From CAMDTE01 sp034679985 (GTDB lineage Bacteria; Bacteroidota; Bacteroidia; Flavobacteriales; Schleiferiaceae): a DNA stretch of 58,206 nucleotides. Positions 34,745-42,027 of this stretch are shown here, one piece after another. Both the position numbers and the translations under genes were made by a program. How positions within the stretch are numbered: position 1 is the stretch's first letter; every line of letters begins with the position of its first letter. The notes beneath the pieces are model-generated. The model did not search any database and was not told where the DNA came from. It saw only the letters and a program-made list of their open reading frames with translations. Location of the stretch: contig JAXITR010000009.1 of the NCBI GenBank assembly GCA_034679985.1, positions 1-58,206 of the forward strand. Direction: 5' to 3'.

Positions 34745-37165
34745 ATGAAAGCATTCATCGTTCGCCCTTCGCTGGCTCGTTTCGCCGCTGCCTTTGCCGG
34801 CTGTGCCGTGCTCCTGGCCACCGCCTGTTCGCCGGATCCCGCCGGCTGGAACCCTGGCGACGGAGACGAAACCGTGGGCTTGATGACGCCGGTCCTCCTC
34901 AGTTCCGGAACCACCTCCATCTACACCGGAGATTACTTTTTGGAACCGGAGGAATTGGATTCCGTGGTTTGGCCCGACGGCATTCGCGCCGAGTACAAGG
35001 AGGACAGCGCCGTCTACCGGGTGACGGGTGTCCTGAAAAAACCCTTAGACGTCGCTCATTTTTGGATGGACGGCGCCTCATTTGATTTGGTGCTTTATGC
35101 CAACGGCGCCCAATGGCACACCTTCAATTTCCCGCGGGAACGCGCAGATACGGCATGGTCTGAAGATGCCGTCCACGTCATCGGCACCTTCAATGCGTGG
35201 AACCGTTCCGCCACCCCACTGAAACGCCAAGACAGCACGTGGTCCGTGGACGTTCCGGTCTTTCCGGGTTCCCACGAGTACAAATTCGTGGTGAACGGCA
35301 TGGAGGTTTTGGACCCCGCCAACAACCGCGCCGTACCCAACGGCATCGGCGGCTACAACAACACGTTCCGAATTGAAATTCCGGGCAAAGTCCCAAAAAA
35401 CATTGCTACCCAACGGGTGAACGAAGAAGGTACGTCGGTGTACTTAAAACCGGTACCTGCGAATCAGGAGCTCGTAGTTCTTTGGGAAAACCACCAGCTG
35501 CCGGCGGAGTACGTTCAACGCACGGCCAAAGGCATCCGCATTTCGGTACCGGAAGAGGCCTCCGGCATCAAGCGAACCTTCCTGCGCATCTACAGCTTCA
35601 ATCAGCACCACCGCAGCAACGACCTCTTGGTGCCGCTGCACAAGGGACGCGTCTTGTTGCAGGGCGATCTTTTGGAGCGCCACGATTGGGAAGCCGCTAC
35701 CCTGTACTTCTTGATGGTGGACCGGTTTGCCAACGGGGACCCCAGCAACGACAAACCTTTGAACCGCAAAGACGTCATTCCCAAAGCGGATTTTCACGGC
35801 GGGGATTTGGACGGCGTCACCTGGGCCATTCAGCACGGTTTTTTTGAATCCATGGGCTTCAACACCGTCTGGCTCTCTCCCATTGCCCGGAACCCGCAGG
35901 GCGCCTGGGGCCTTTGGAACAAAACCGCTCCGGTAACGCGTTTCTCTGCCTACCACGGCTACTGGCCCGCCTCCAACACCCAGCCGGACGCCCGCTTTGC
36001 ACGGCCAGACCAAGTTCGGAACACCTTGGCCAGCGCCCACAACCGCAACCTCAACGTCTTGTTGGACTACGTGGGAAATCACGTGCACGAAGAGCATCCC
36101 GTTTACCGCGCCCGCCCGCAGTGGTTCAATTCCCTCTACCTGCCGGACTCCACCTTGAACACCGAAAAATGGGACGAATACCGGCTCACCACGTGGTTTG
36201 ACACCTTCTTGCCCGACGTCAATACCGAAAACCCCCAAGCTGTTGAGGCCCTAACGGATTCTGCCCTGGTTTGGGTGCGGGACTACGGATTTGACGGTTA
36301 CCGCCACGACGCCACCAAGCACGTGGCCAACTTGTATTGGCGCACCTTAACGCAAAAACTCAAGCACCAAGTGGCCGCCCCGCGCAACCAACGACTGTAC
36401 CAAATTGGAGAAACCTACGGCTCCCCAGATTTGATCGCAAGTTACTTGGGCAGCGGCCTCATGGACGCGCAGTTTGACTTCAATTTGTACGACGCCGCCC
36501 TGGGGTTCTGCGCCAACTTGAATACCGACGCCCCGCGTTTGAAGGAGGTCTTGGAAGCCAGCCTGGCCGCCTACGGGCACCACCACCTCATGGGCAACAT
36601 CAGCGGCAATCAAGACAAACCGCGGTTCATTTCCTTAGCCAGTGGCGACGTTCGGTTGGACGAAGACACCAAGGCTGCCGGTTACACCCGAAAAATTGGA
36701 ACCCCTGCGGCGTCGGCCTACAAAAAGTTGGCCTTCATGCACGCCTTCAACTTTACCGTTCCCGGAATTCCCGTAGTCTACTACGGAGACGAATACGGCA
36801 TGCCCGGCGCCAACGATCCGGACAATCGCCGGCCCATGAAATTCAAAAACTACACACCGGAAGAAGATAAATTGCGCCGTGAAGTTGCCAAATTAGCCAG
36901 CTTCCGGAAAAACTCACCCGTTCTGGCCTACGGCAGCACCACCGTCAAAGCGCTTTCCAAAAATGTGCTGTGGATCGAACGTTCCTACTTTGGCGAACGC
37001 GTCATTACCGTATTGAACCGCAGCAAAGAACCGTTGACCTTTTCGGTCAAAAAATTGGCGCTGCACCGGAAAACACGCATCGTTGCGGGAGAAGCCCAGT
37101 TGGGCACCGTCAACTTAACCGTTCCGGCCAATGCCTTTGTTCAAATGCACGTCCCGCGGAATTAA
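34745..37165 (+). CDS. GH13 alpha-amylase lipoprotein with CBM48-like domain (SusG-like role)
   Basis: Lipid-anchored starch hydrolase, 806 residues, probably on the outer membrane. The signal ends LLATAC (Cys about residue 28). A linker and a beta domain precede a CBM48/glycogen-binding-like module (AVHVIGTFNAWNRSATPLKR...HEYKFVVNGMEVLDPAN, about 135-205). The GH13 barrel shows DYVGNHVHEEH (region I), GFDGYRHDATKHV (II, nucleophile), QIGETYG (III, acid/base) and ISGNQDKPR (IV). The usual region IV His is Gln here. VVYYGDEYGMPG closes the barrel. It lies 27 bases after malP; TAACTTTC upstream could be a weak internal promoter. Confidence 0.9.
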   Translation: MKAFIVRPSLARFAAAFAGCAVLLATACSPDPAGWNPGDGDETVGLMTPVLLSSGTTSIYTGDYFLEPEELDSVVWPDGIRAEYKEDSAVYRVTGVLKKPLDVAHFWMDGASFDLVLYANGAQWHTFNFPRERADTAWSEDAVHVIGTFNAWNRSATPLKRQDSTWSVDVPVFPGSHEYKFVVNGMEVLDPANNRAVPNGIGGYNNTFRIEIPGKVPKNIATQRVNEEGTSVYLKPVPANQELVVLWENHQLPAEYVQRTAKGIRISVPEEASGIKRTFLRIYSFNQHHRSNDLLVPLHKGRVLLQGDLLERHDWEAATLYFLMVDRFANGDPSNDKPLNRKDVIPKADFHGGDLDGVTWAIQHGFFESMGFNTVWLSPIARNPQGAWGLWNKTAPVTRFSAYHGYWPASNTQPDARFARPDQVRNTLASAHNRNLNVLLDYVGNHVHEEHPVYRARPQWFNSLYLPDSTLNTEKWDEYRLTTWFDTFLPDVNTENPQAVEALTDSALVWVRDYGFDGYRHDATKHVANLYWRTLTQKLKHQVAAPRNQRLYQIGETYGSPDLIASYLGSGLMDAQFDFNLYDAALGFCANLNTDAPRLKEVLEASLAAYGHHHLMGNISGNQDKPRFISLASGDVRLDEDTKAAGYTRKIGTPAASAYKKLAFMHAFNFTVPGIPVVYYGDEYGMPGANDPDNRRPMKFKNYTPEEDKLRREVAKLASFRKNSPVLAYGSTTVKALSKNVLWIERSYFGERVITVLNRSKEPLTFSVKKLALHRKTRIVAGEAQLGTVNLTVPANAFVQMHVPRN

Positions 37166-37195
37166 TTTTACTCCAATCACTTCGCCCCTTATCCC

Positions 37196-38536
37196 ATGAA
37201 ACGAATCCTATTTGCCGCATTACTCGGGTTGGGCCTGAGCGCCGCCCATGCCCAAATGCCACATGCCGAATGGAGCCGAAACGCTACCATTTACGAAATC
37301 AACACCCGTCAGGCCACCCCAGAGGGCACCTTCAAGGCCCTGGCAGGACGTTTGCCGTACATCAAAGAACTGGGCGTAGACATTCTCTGGTTCATGCCCC
37401 TGCAGCCCATTGGAGAAGAAAAGCGCAAAGGCCTATTGGGCAGTTACTACTCCATCAAAGACTACACCGCCATCAATCCGGAATTCGGCACGGAAGAAGA
37501 CTTTGAATACTTTGTGCGGGAGGCTCACTCCATGGGATTCAAAGTCATTTTGGACTGGGTGCCCAACCACACGGCGTGGGACCACCCGTGGATTAGCGAA
37601 AATCCAGACTTCTATTGGAAGAATTCCGACGGTTCCATCTCTACGGCGTTGAACGACCACAACCAACCCACAGACTGGACGGACGTGGCGGAGTTGGATT
37701 ACTCCAACCCGGTAATGCGCGACGCCATGCGCCAAGAAATGGCTTGGTGGTTGGCCCGTTTTGAAATCGACGGCTTCCGTTGCGACATGGCCGGGGGCGT
37801 TCCTTTTGACTTTTGGATCGAAACCAACGAAATGTTGCGCGGAATGAATCCGGAAATCTTCTTGCTGGCGGAGTCTGAATTCACGGACATGCAAAAGGCC
37901 AATTTTGACATGACCTACGGTTGGGAATTCCACCACATCTTGAACCAAGTTGCTGGCAAAGGAGCCCCCGTTACCAAGATTGATGAGTACGTGGAGAAAA
38001 ACCGGAAGCAATTCCTTCCGGACCACTACCGCATGTACTTCATAGACAACCACGACGAAAATTCCTGGAACGGAACGGTTGAAAAACGCATTGGTGCCAA
38101 CGCACACGCGGCCTTTGTGGTTTGCGCCACTTTGGAGTCTGGCATGCCCTTGATTTACAACGGCCAAGAAGTGGGCCTGAACAAGAGTTTGCGCTTTTTT
38201 GAGCGGGACACCATCGATTGGAACCAGCCCTCGCAAGCCAAATTCTACAGCACGTTGTTGAATTTCCGCAAGGAAAATACCGCTTTGCACAACGGCAGCG
38301 CGGGTGCGCCCCAAGTGCGCATTGCCACCAACAAAAAACAAGTGTATGCCTTCTACCGCAAGAACGGGCAGCACACCGCGGTGGTCCTGGTGAATTTTAG
38401 CAACAAGAAAGCCAAGGTTAAATACGCCAATGCTCCAGAAGGAACCTACAAAGATGTGTTCACCGGTCAGAGCATCACGCTGTCTTCCAACGGTAAACTG
38501 ATCCTGCCGGCCAACGGTTTCTTGGTGATGCAGTAA
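37196..38536 (+). CDS. Exported GH13 alpha-amylase, compact form
   Basis: 446-residue secreted or periplasmic amylase. Signal peptide KRILFAALLGLGLSAAHAQ. No lipobox, no carbohydrate-binding module. Catalytic regions: DWVPNHTAWDHPW (I), IDGFRCDMAGGVP (II, nucleophile Asp), FLLAESEF (III, Glu) and FIDNHDENSW (IV), followed by a small C-terminal sheet domain. All key residues are intact. It is the last gene of the plus-strand operon, 30 bases after the lipoprotein amylase, and ends at a terminator. Together with the other two GH13 enzymes it gives the locus three exported alpha-glucanases with different anchoring. Confidence 0.92.
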   Translation: MKRILFAALLGLGLSAAHAQMPHAEWSRNATIYEINTRQATPEGTFKALAGRLPYIKELGVDILWFMPLQPIGEEKRKGLLGSYYSIKDYTAINPEFGTEEDFEYFVREAHSMGFKVILDWVPNHTAWDHPWISENPDFYWKNSDGSISTALNDHNQPTDWTDVAELDYSNPVMRDAMRQEMAWWLARFEIDGFRCDMAGGVPFDFWIETNEMLRGMNPEIFLLAESEFTDMQKANFDMTYGWEFHHILNQVAGKGAPVTKIDEYVEKNRKQFLPDHYRMYFIDNHDENSWNGTVEKRIGANAHAAFVVCATLESGMPLIYNGQEVGLNKSLRFFERDTIDWNQPSQAKFYSTLLNFRKENTALHNGSAGAPQVRIATNKKQVYAFYRKNGQHTAVVLVNFSNKKAKVKYANAPEGTYKDVFTGQSITLSSNGKLILPANGFLVMQ

Positions 38537-38596
38537 ACGGGCCCGACTTCCGTAGTAAATCCCAAAAACGAGTACTGCAGACGTTTGTTTGCACGG

Positions 38597-38626
38597 AAAA
38601 AGCCACCTTCGGGTGGCTTTTTTTAA
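38597..38626 (+). terminator. Intrinsic terminator at the end of the maltodextrin operon
   Basis: AGCCACC-TTCG-GGTGGCT, a stable tetraloop hairpin, preceded by As and followed by Ts. Confidence 0.88.
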
Positions 38627-38633
38627 GTATTTA

Positions 38634-38662
38634 TGTCACATTTTTAGTATAATTTTGTGACA
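38634..38662 (+). promoter_or_regulatory. Promoter and inverted repeat of the first AbiE-type module
   Basis: TGTCACA (38634-38640) and TGTGACA (38656-38662) form a perfect 7-bp inverted repeat. The -7 box TAATTTTG (38650-38657) overlaps the right arm and lies seven bases before the ATG. Binding by the antitoxin would block its own promoter, as described for AbiEi. Confidence 0.6.
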
Positions 38663-38664
38663 CT

Positions 38665-39270
38665 ATGGAGTCCACGAACCAACAAATTTCAGAGGCCATC
38701 GCGCGCATGCCTGCGAATGAGGTCATTGTTGCCGCTGACTTCAAGCACTTGGGAACTTCTACCGCGGTACGCAAATCCTTGTCCCGATTGGCTGCTGCCG
38801 GAACTTTGCACCGGTTGGGGCACGGTTTGTATGCCCAGCCGCAAACCGACCCCATTCTGGGTCTTGTCCATCTGGCCGTACCGGATGTGGCGCTGTCCTT
38901 CGCTTCGAAAACGGGAATGAAAATTCTCCCGTCCCCCGCTGCTGCACTGAATCAAATCGGCCTGTCTACACAAGTTCCTATGCGCTATAAATTCTTGTGC
39001 AACGGAACCGCAAGGAAAATTAAATTGGGTGGGATTTCTATTGAGTTCACACAAGCGAATTCCAAGAAATTCAAATTGAAGGGTACCATCAGCACGTTGG
39101 TCCTTTTGGGACTTGAAGCTTGTGACTTACCATCGCTTTCCGAACAGGACCGCAAAAAGGTCAAAGAACTTTTGGATTGCGAAGACCGAACGGTATTGCT
39201 CCAAGATCTTCAATGCGCTCCAGCGCGCATAAGCGACTTCATCCACGCTCAATACTTGCGTCCGGCATGA
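38665..39270 (+). CDS. AbiEi-type antitoxin (DUF6088-like) of a type IV toxin-antitoxin module
   Basis: 201-residue protein. Its N-terminal 60 residues form a winged helix (ISEAIARMPANEVIVAADFKHLGTSTAVRKSLSRLAAAGTLHRLGHGLYA), as in AbiEi antitoxins and DUF6088 proteins, followed by a C-terminal domain (LPSPAAALNQIGLSTQVPMRYKFLCNGTARKIKLGG). AbiEi proteins repress their own promoter and counter the nucleotidyltransferase toxin. The ATG is preceded by only about seven bases after the -7 box. It overlaps the toxin gene by 4 bases (ATGA). Base composition is more AT-rich than its neighbours, suggesting acquisition by transfer. Confidence 0.85.
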   Translation: MESTNQQISEAIARMPANEVIVAADFKHLGTSTAVRKSLSRLAAAGTLHRLGHGLYAQPQTDPILGLVHLAVPDVALSFASKTGMKILPSPAAALNQIGLSTQVPMRYKFLCNGTARKIKLGGISIEFTQANSKKFKLKGTISTLVLLGLEACDLPSLSEQDRKKVKELLDCEDRTVLLQDLQCAPARISDFIHAQYLRPA

Positions 39271-40292
39271 CTTGGTGGCTAAAACAACTGAGCCGCGAAC
39301 AGCGGAAGCAATACTTAACCCACAAAAGTTTAGCATCTGGGATCACCGAAGTGGCTCTAGAAAAAGATCTCTGGGTCACATTGACTTTATTCGTCCTGGC
39401 CAATTCCGCGCTCGCATCATTTTTTACGTTTAAAGGAGGTACTTCCTTAAGCAAAGGTTTTAAGCTCATTGAGCGCTTTTCCGAAGACATCGATATCGCT
39501 GTAGACCCGGTTTGTTTGGGCATGGTTATTCTGGATAACCCCTCCAAAACGAGTGTAGAAAAACTCAAACGACGAGGCTGCTTGTTTACAGAAAATGAAA
39601 TTCAAAACGAAATCAAACGTGGCTATCAAATTTTGGAATTGGGCACAGATACTCCGGTTGTTTCGTCCAATGGAATTGAACCAAATCGCCCGGACACAGA
39701 TCCGCATACGCTGTTCGTTCAGTACCATTCCTTGTTTGACCAAAATCCATACATCGTGAGTTCCATTCGGGTCGAATTTAGTGTTCGATCCGTATCAAGT
39801 CCTTTCAGTATATGCAGCATCAACACCCTCATTGAACCTCCTCAATCGTTTGATTCGCGAGAATCTGTACCATTCCAAATGCGGACTTTGGACCCTCGAG
39901 TAACCTGCATTGAAAAAGCGCTATTGCTGCATGAGGAATTTAACAACCAACTCAAGCCACAAGTACGTACCCAAAGAATGTCTCGCCATTACTACGATCT
40001 ATACCGCCTCAAGAATAACGACTTAACTTACCCTTCGCTTGGTGATAAATCACTCTTTCTGCAGGTCCTTGAAAAAAGAAAACGATTCAGCCGACTTCGG
40101 GGTATTGACTATGAAAAGGTCAAATCCGGTAAAATCAACCTCATTCCCGCGAATCAAGAAACGAAAAAACAACTGCAAAAAGACTACGAACTGATGCAGG
40201 ATAACATGATTTACGGCACAACTCCCAGATTTCAAGAACTCTTGAATGAACTCCGTGCCCTAGAAATGGACTTTGAACAGTTGTTTACCTAA
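39267..40292 (+). CDS. AbiEii/AbiGii-family nucleotidyltransferase toxin
   Basis: 341-residue toxin partner, starting at ATG 39267 inside the antitoxin stop. The nucleotidyltransferase signature is clear: FTFKGGTSLSKGFKLIERFSEDIDIAVD, with the GGTSL and the two aspartates of DxD about 45-75 residues in. A family basic region follows (KALLLHEEF..., YDLYRL). AbiEii toxins modify target RNAs (tRNA nucleotidylation is shown for related MenT toxins); the target here is unknown. AT-rich codon use differs from the flanking housekeeping genes. Its 3' end overlaps the convergent phosphatase gene by 4 bases. Confidence 0.9.
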   Translation: MTWWLKQLSREQRKQYLTHKSLASGITEVALEKDLWVTLTLFVLANSALASFFTFKGGTSLSKGFKLIERFSEDIDIAVDPVCLGMVILDNPSKTSVEKLKRRGCLFTENEIQNEIKRGYQILELGTDTPVVSSNGIEPNRPDTDPHTLFVQYHSLFDQNPYIVSSIRVEFSVRSVSSPFSICSINTLIEPPQSFDSRESVPFQMRTLDPRVTCIEKALLLHEEFNNQLKPQVRTQRMSRHYYDLYRLKNNDLTYPSLGDKSLFLQVLEKRKRFSRLRGIDYEKVKSGKINLIPANQETKKQLQKDYELMQDNMIYGTTPRFQELLNELRALEMDFEQLFT

Positions 40293-40774
40293 TTCTTCGC
40301 CTCACTCACCAGCACCTCCACCCACCGCGCGGTGACGCGCTCCAGCACTTGGTACACGGCCTCAAAACCGTCTGGTCCGCCGAACCAAGGGTCGTCCACG
40401 TCTGCGTTGGGGGCGACGGGATCGATGCTGCGGATCTTTTCCACCTTGGCGTACTGCTCCGGGGTGGTGCACAACGCGCGGACGTTCTGGAGGTTGGAGT
40501 CGTCCATCACCAGGATGCGGTCAAAGTGCGCTAGGTCGCGCGGGCGGATGCGTCGGGAACTGTGCGTTAGGGCCAGGCCGTGGGAGCGAGCGTTTTGGCG
40601 CGTGCGGCGGTCCGGCAATTCGCCGTCGTGCTGGCCGCTGGTGCCGCAGGAATCCACCTCAAAAAGATGGGCGAGTCCGCGCTCCTCCAGGGCCTGAAGG
40701 AAGAGTCCTTCGGCCAAGGGACTGCGGCAAATGTTGCCCAAACAGACGAACAAAACGGAAGTTTTCTTTTCCAT
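40289..40774 (-). CDS. Low-molecular-weight protein-tyrosine phosphatase
   Basis: Cytoplasmic phosphatase of 161 residues. The P-loop CLGNICRS (C-x5-R-S) lies at the N-terminus in VLFVCLGNICRSPLAEGLF, and the general acid Asp in DDPWFGG about 30 residues from the end, as in the family. Typical size. Such enzymes dephosphorylate tyrosine kinases of polysaccharide export or arsenate-like substrates; no such neighbour is present. The Asp-containing second loop argues against arsenate reductase. Upstream on this strand lies a 25-bp perfect palindrome, then kbl. Confidence 0.93.
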   Translation of the reverse strand: MEKKTSVLFVCLGNICRSPLAEGLFLQALEERGLAHLFEVDSCGTSGQHDGELPDRRTRQNARSHGLALTHSSRRIRPRDLAHFDRILVMDDSNLQNVRALCTTPEQYAKVEKIRSIDPVAPNADVDDPWFGGPDGFEAVYQVLERVTARWVEVLVSEAKN

Positions 40775-40788
40775 GAACAGCTATCATC

Positions 40789-40813
40789 AAATCGTGCAAA
40801 TTTTGCACGATTT
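40789..40813. repeat. Perfect 25-bp palindrome between kbl and the phosphatase gene
   Basis: AAATCGTGCAAA and TTTGCACGATTT are perfect complements around a single T. It lies between the kbl stop and the phosphatase start on the minus strand, with no T-run, so it looks more like a dimer-binding operator than a terminator. Confidence 0.6.
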
Positions 40814-40824
40814 GCGGTTAGCGA

Positions 40825-42027
40825 TCATAGCACCCCCAACTCCTTGCCCACCTCCACGAAGGCGGCCAAGGCCTGATCGATGTGCTCCGGAGTGTGGGCG
40901 GCGCTCAGCTGCACGCGGATGCGGGCTTGGTCTTTGGGAACCACGGGGTAGAAGAACCCAATGACGTAGATGCCGCGGGTAAGGAGGGCGTCGGCAAAGC
41001 GTTGGGACAGGGCGGCGTCGTACAGCATGACGGGGACGATGGCGGACTCGCCGTCTTTGAAGTCGAATCCGGCGGCGCGCAGGCCGGCCTTGAAGCGGTT
41101 GACGTTGGCTTCCAAACGGTCCCGGAGTTCGGTGGAGGAGGACAGCAGGTCCAAAACCGCCAAACTGGCGCCCACGATGGCGGGGGCCAAGCTGTTGGAG
41201 AACAGGTAGGGGCGCGAGCGCTGGCGCAGCATCTCAATGACTTCCTTCTTTCCGGTGGTAAACCCACCCATGGCACCGCCCAGGGCCTTGCCCAAAGTGC
41301 CGGTGATGAGGTCTACCCGGCCCAAAACGCCGCGCAACTCAATGGAACCGCGTCCGGTGGCGCCAATGAACCCCGTGGCGTGGCATTCGTCCACCATCAC
41401 GAGGGCGTCGTATTGGTCTGCGAGGTCGCAGATTTTGTCCAGCTGGGCCACGTAGCCGTCCATGGAAAAGACGCCGTCCGTCACGATCAATTTGGTGCGG
41501 ACGCCTGCGGCGTCCGCCGCCTGCAACTGCGCCTCCAAATCCTCCATGTTGTTGTTGGCGTAGCGGTAGCGCTGGGCCTTGCAGAGGCGCACGCCGTCGA
41601 TGATGGACGCGTGGTTCAGGGAGTCCGAGATGATGGCGTCTTGTTCGCCCAATAGCGGCTCAAATACACCGCCGTTGGCGTCGAATGCCGCAGCGTATAA
41701 AATGGTGTCTTCCGTGTGGAGAAACTCCGCCAAGCGCGCCTCCAAACGTTTGTGGAGGTCTTGCGTGCCGCAGATGAAACGCACGGAGCTCATGCCAAAG
41801 CCGTGGGTGTCCAAGGCGTTGTGGGCCGCGCGCAGCACGTCCGGGTGGCTGCTCAGCCCCAGGTAGTTGTTGGCGCAAAAGTTCAAAACCTGGGAACCGT
41901 CGGCCAGGCGAATGAGCGCGTCTTGCGGGGAGGCGATGATGCGTTCGCGTTTGAACAAACCGGCCTGCTCAATGGAGGCCAACTCGGCCCGCAGGCCCGC
42001 GTAGAATGCTTCTTTTTTACCAGACAT
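40825..42027 (-). CDS. kbl: Glycine C-acetyltransferase (2-amino-3-ketobutyrate CoA ligase)
   Basis: PLP enzyme that, with CoA, splits 2-amino-3-ketobutyrate into glycine and acetyl-CoA in threonine breakdown. 400 residues, the normal length. The Schiff-base Lys is in TGTLGKALGGAMGG (about residue 242), DECHATGFIGATGRG holds the PLP-binding Asp/His, and NFCANNYLGLSSHPDV is the N-terminal signature of the alpha-oxoamine synthase family. SSVRFICGTQDLHKRLE supports KBL over AONS or SPT. Its start overlaps the end of the AddA-type gene by 11 bases. No threonine dehydrogenase gene is nearby. Confidence 0.95.
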   Translation of the reverse strand: MSGKKEAFYAGLRAELASIEQAGLFKRERIIASPQDALIRLADGSQVLNFCANNYLGLSSHPDVLRAAHNALDTHGFGMSSVRFICGTQDLHKRLEARLAEFLHTEDTILYAAAFDANGGVFEPLLGEQDAIISDSLNHASIIDGVRLCKAQRYRYANNNMEDLEAQLQAADAAGVRTKLIVTDGVFSMDGYVAQLDKICDLADQYDALVMVDECHATGFIGATGRGSIELRGVLGRVDLITGTLGKALGGAMGGFTTGKKEVIEMLRQRSRPYLFSNSLAPAIVGASLAVLDLLSSSTELRDRLEANVNRFKAGLRAAGFDFKDGESAIVPVMLYDAALSQRFADALLTRGIYVIGFFYPVVPKDQARIRVQLSAAHTPEHIDQALAAFVEVGKELGVL

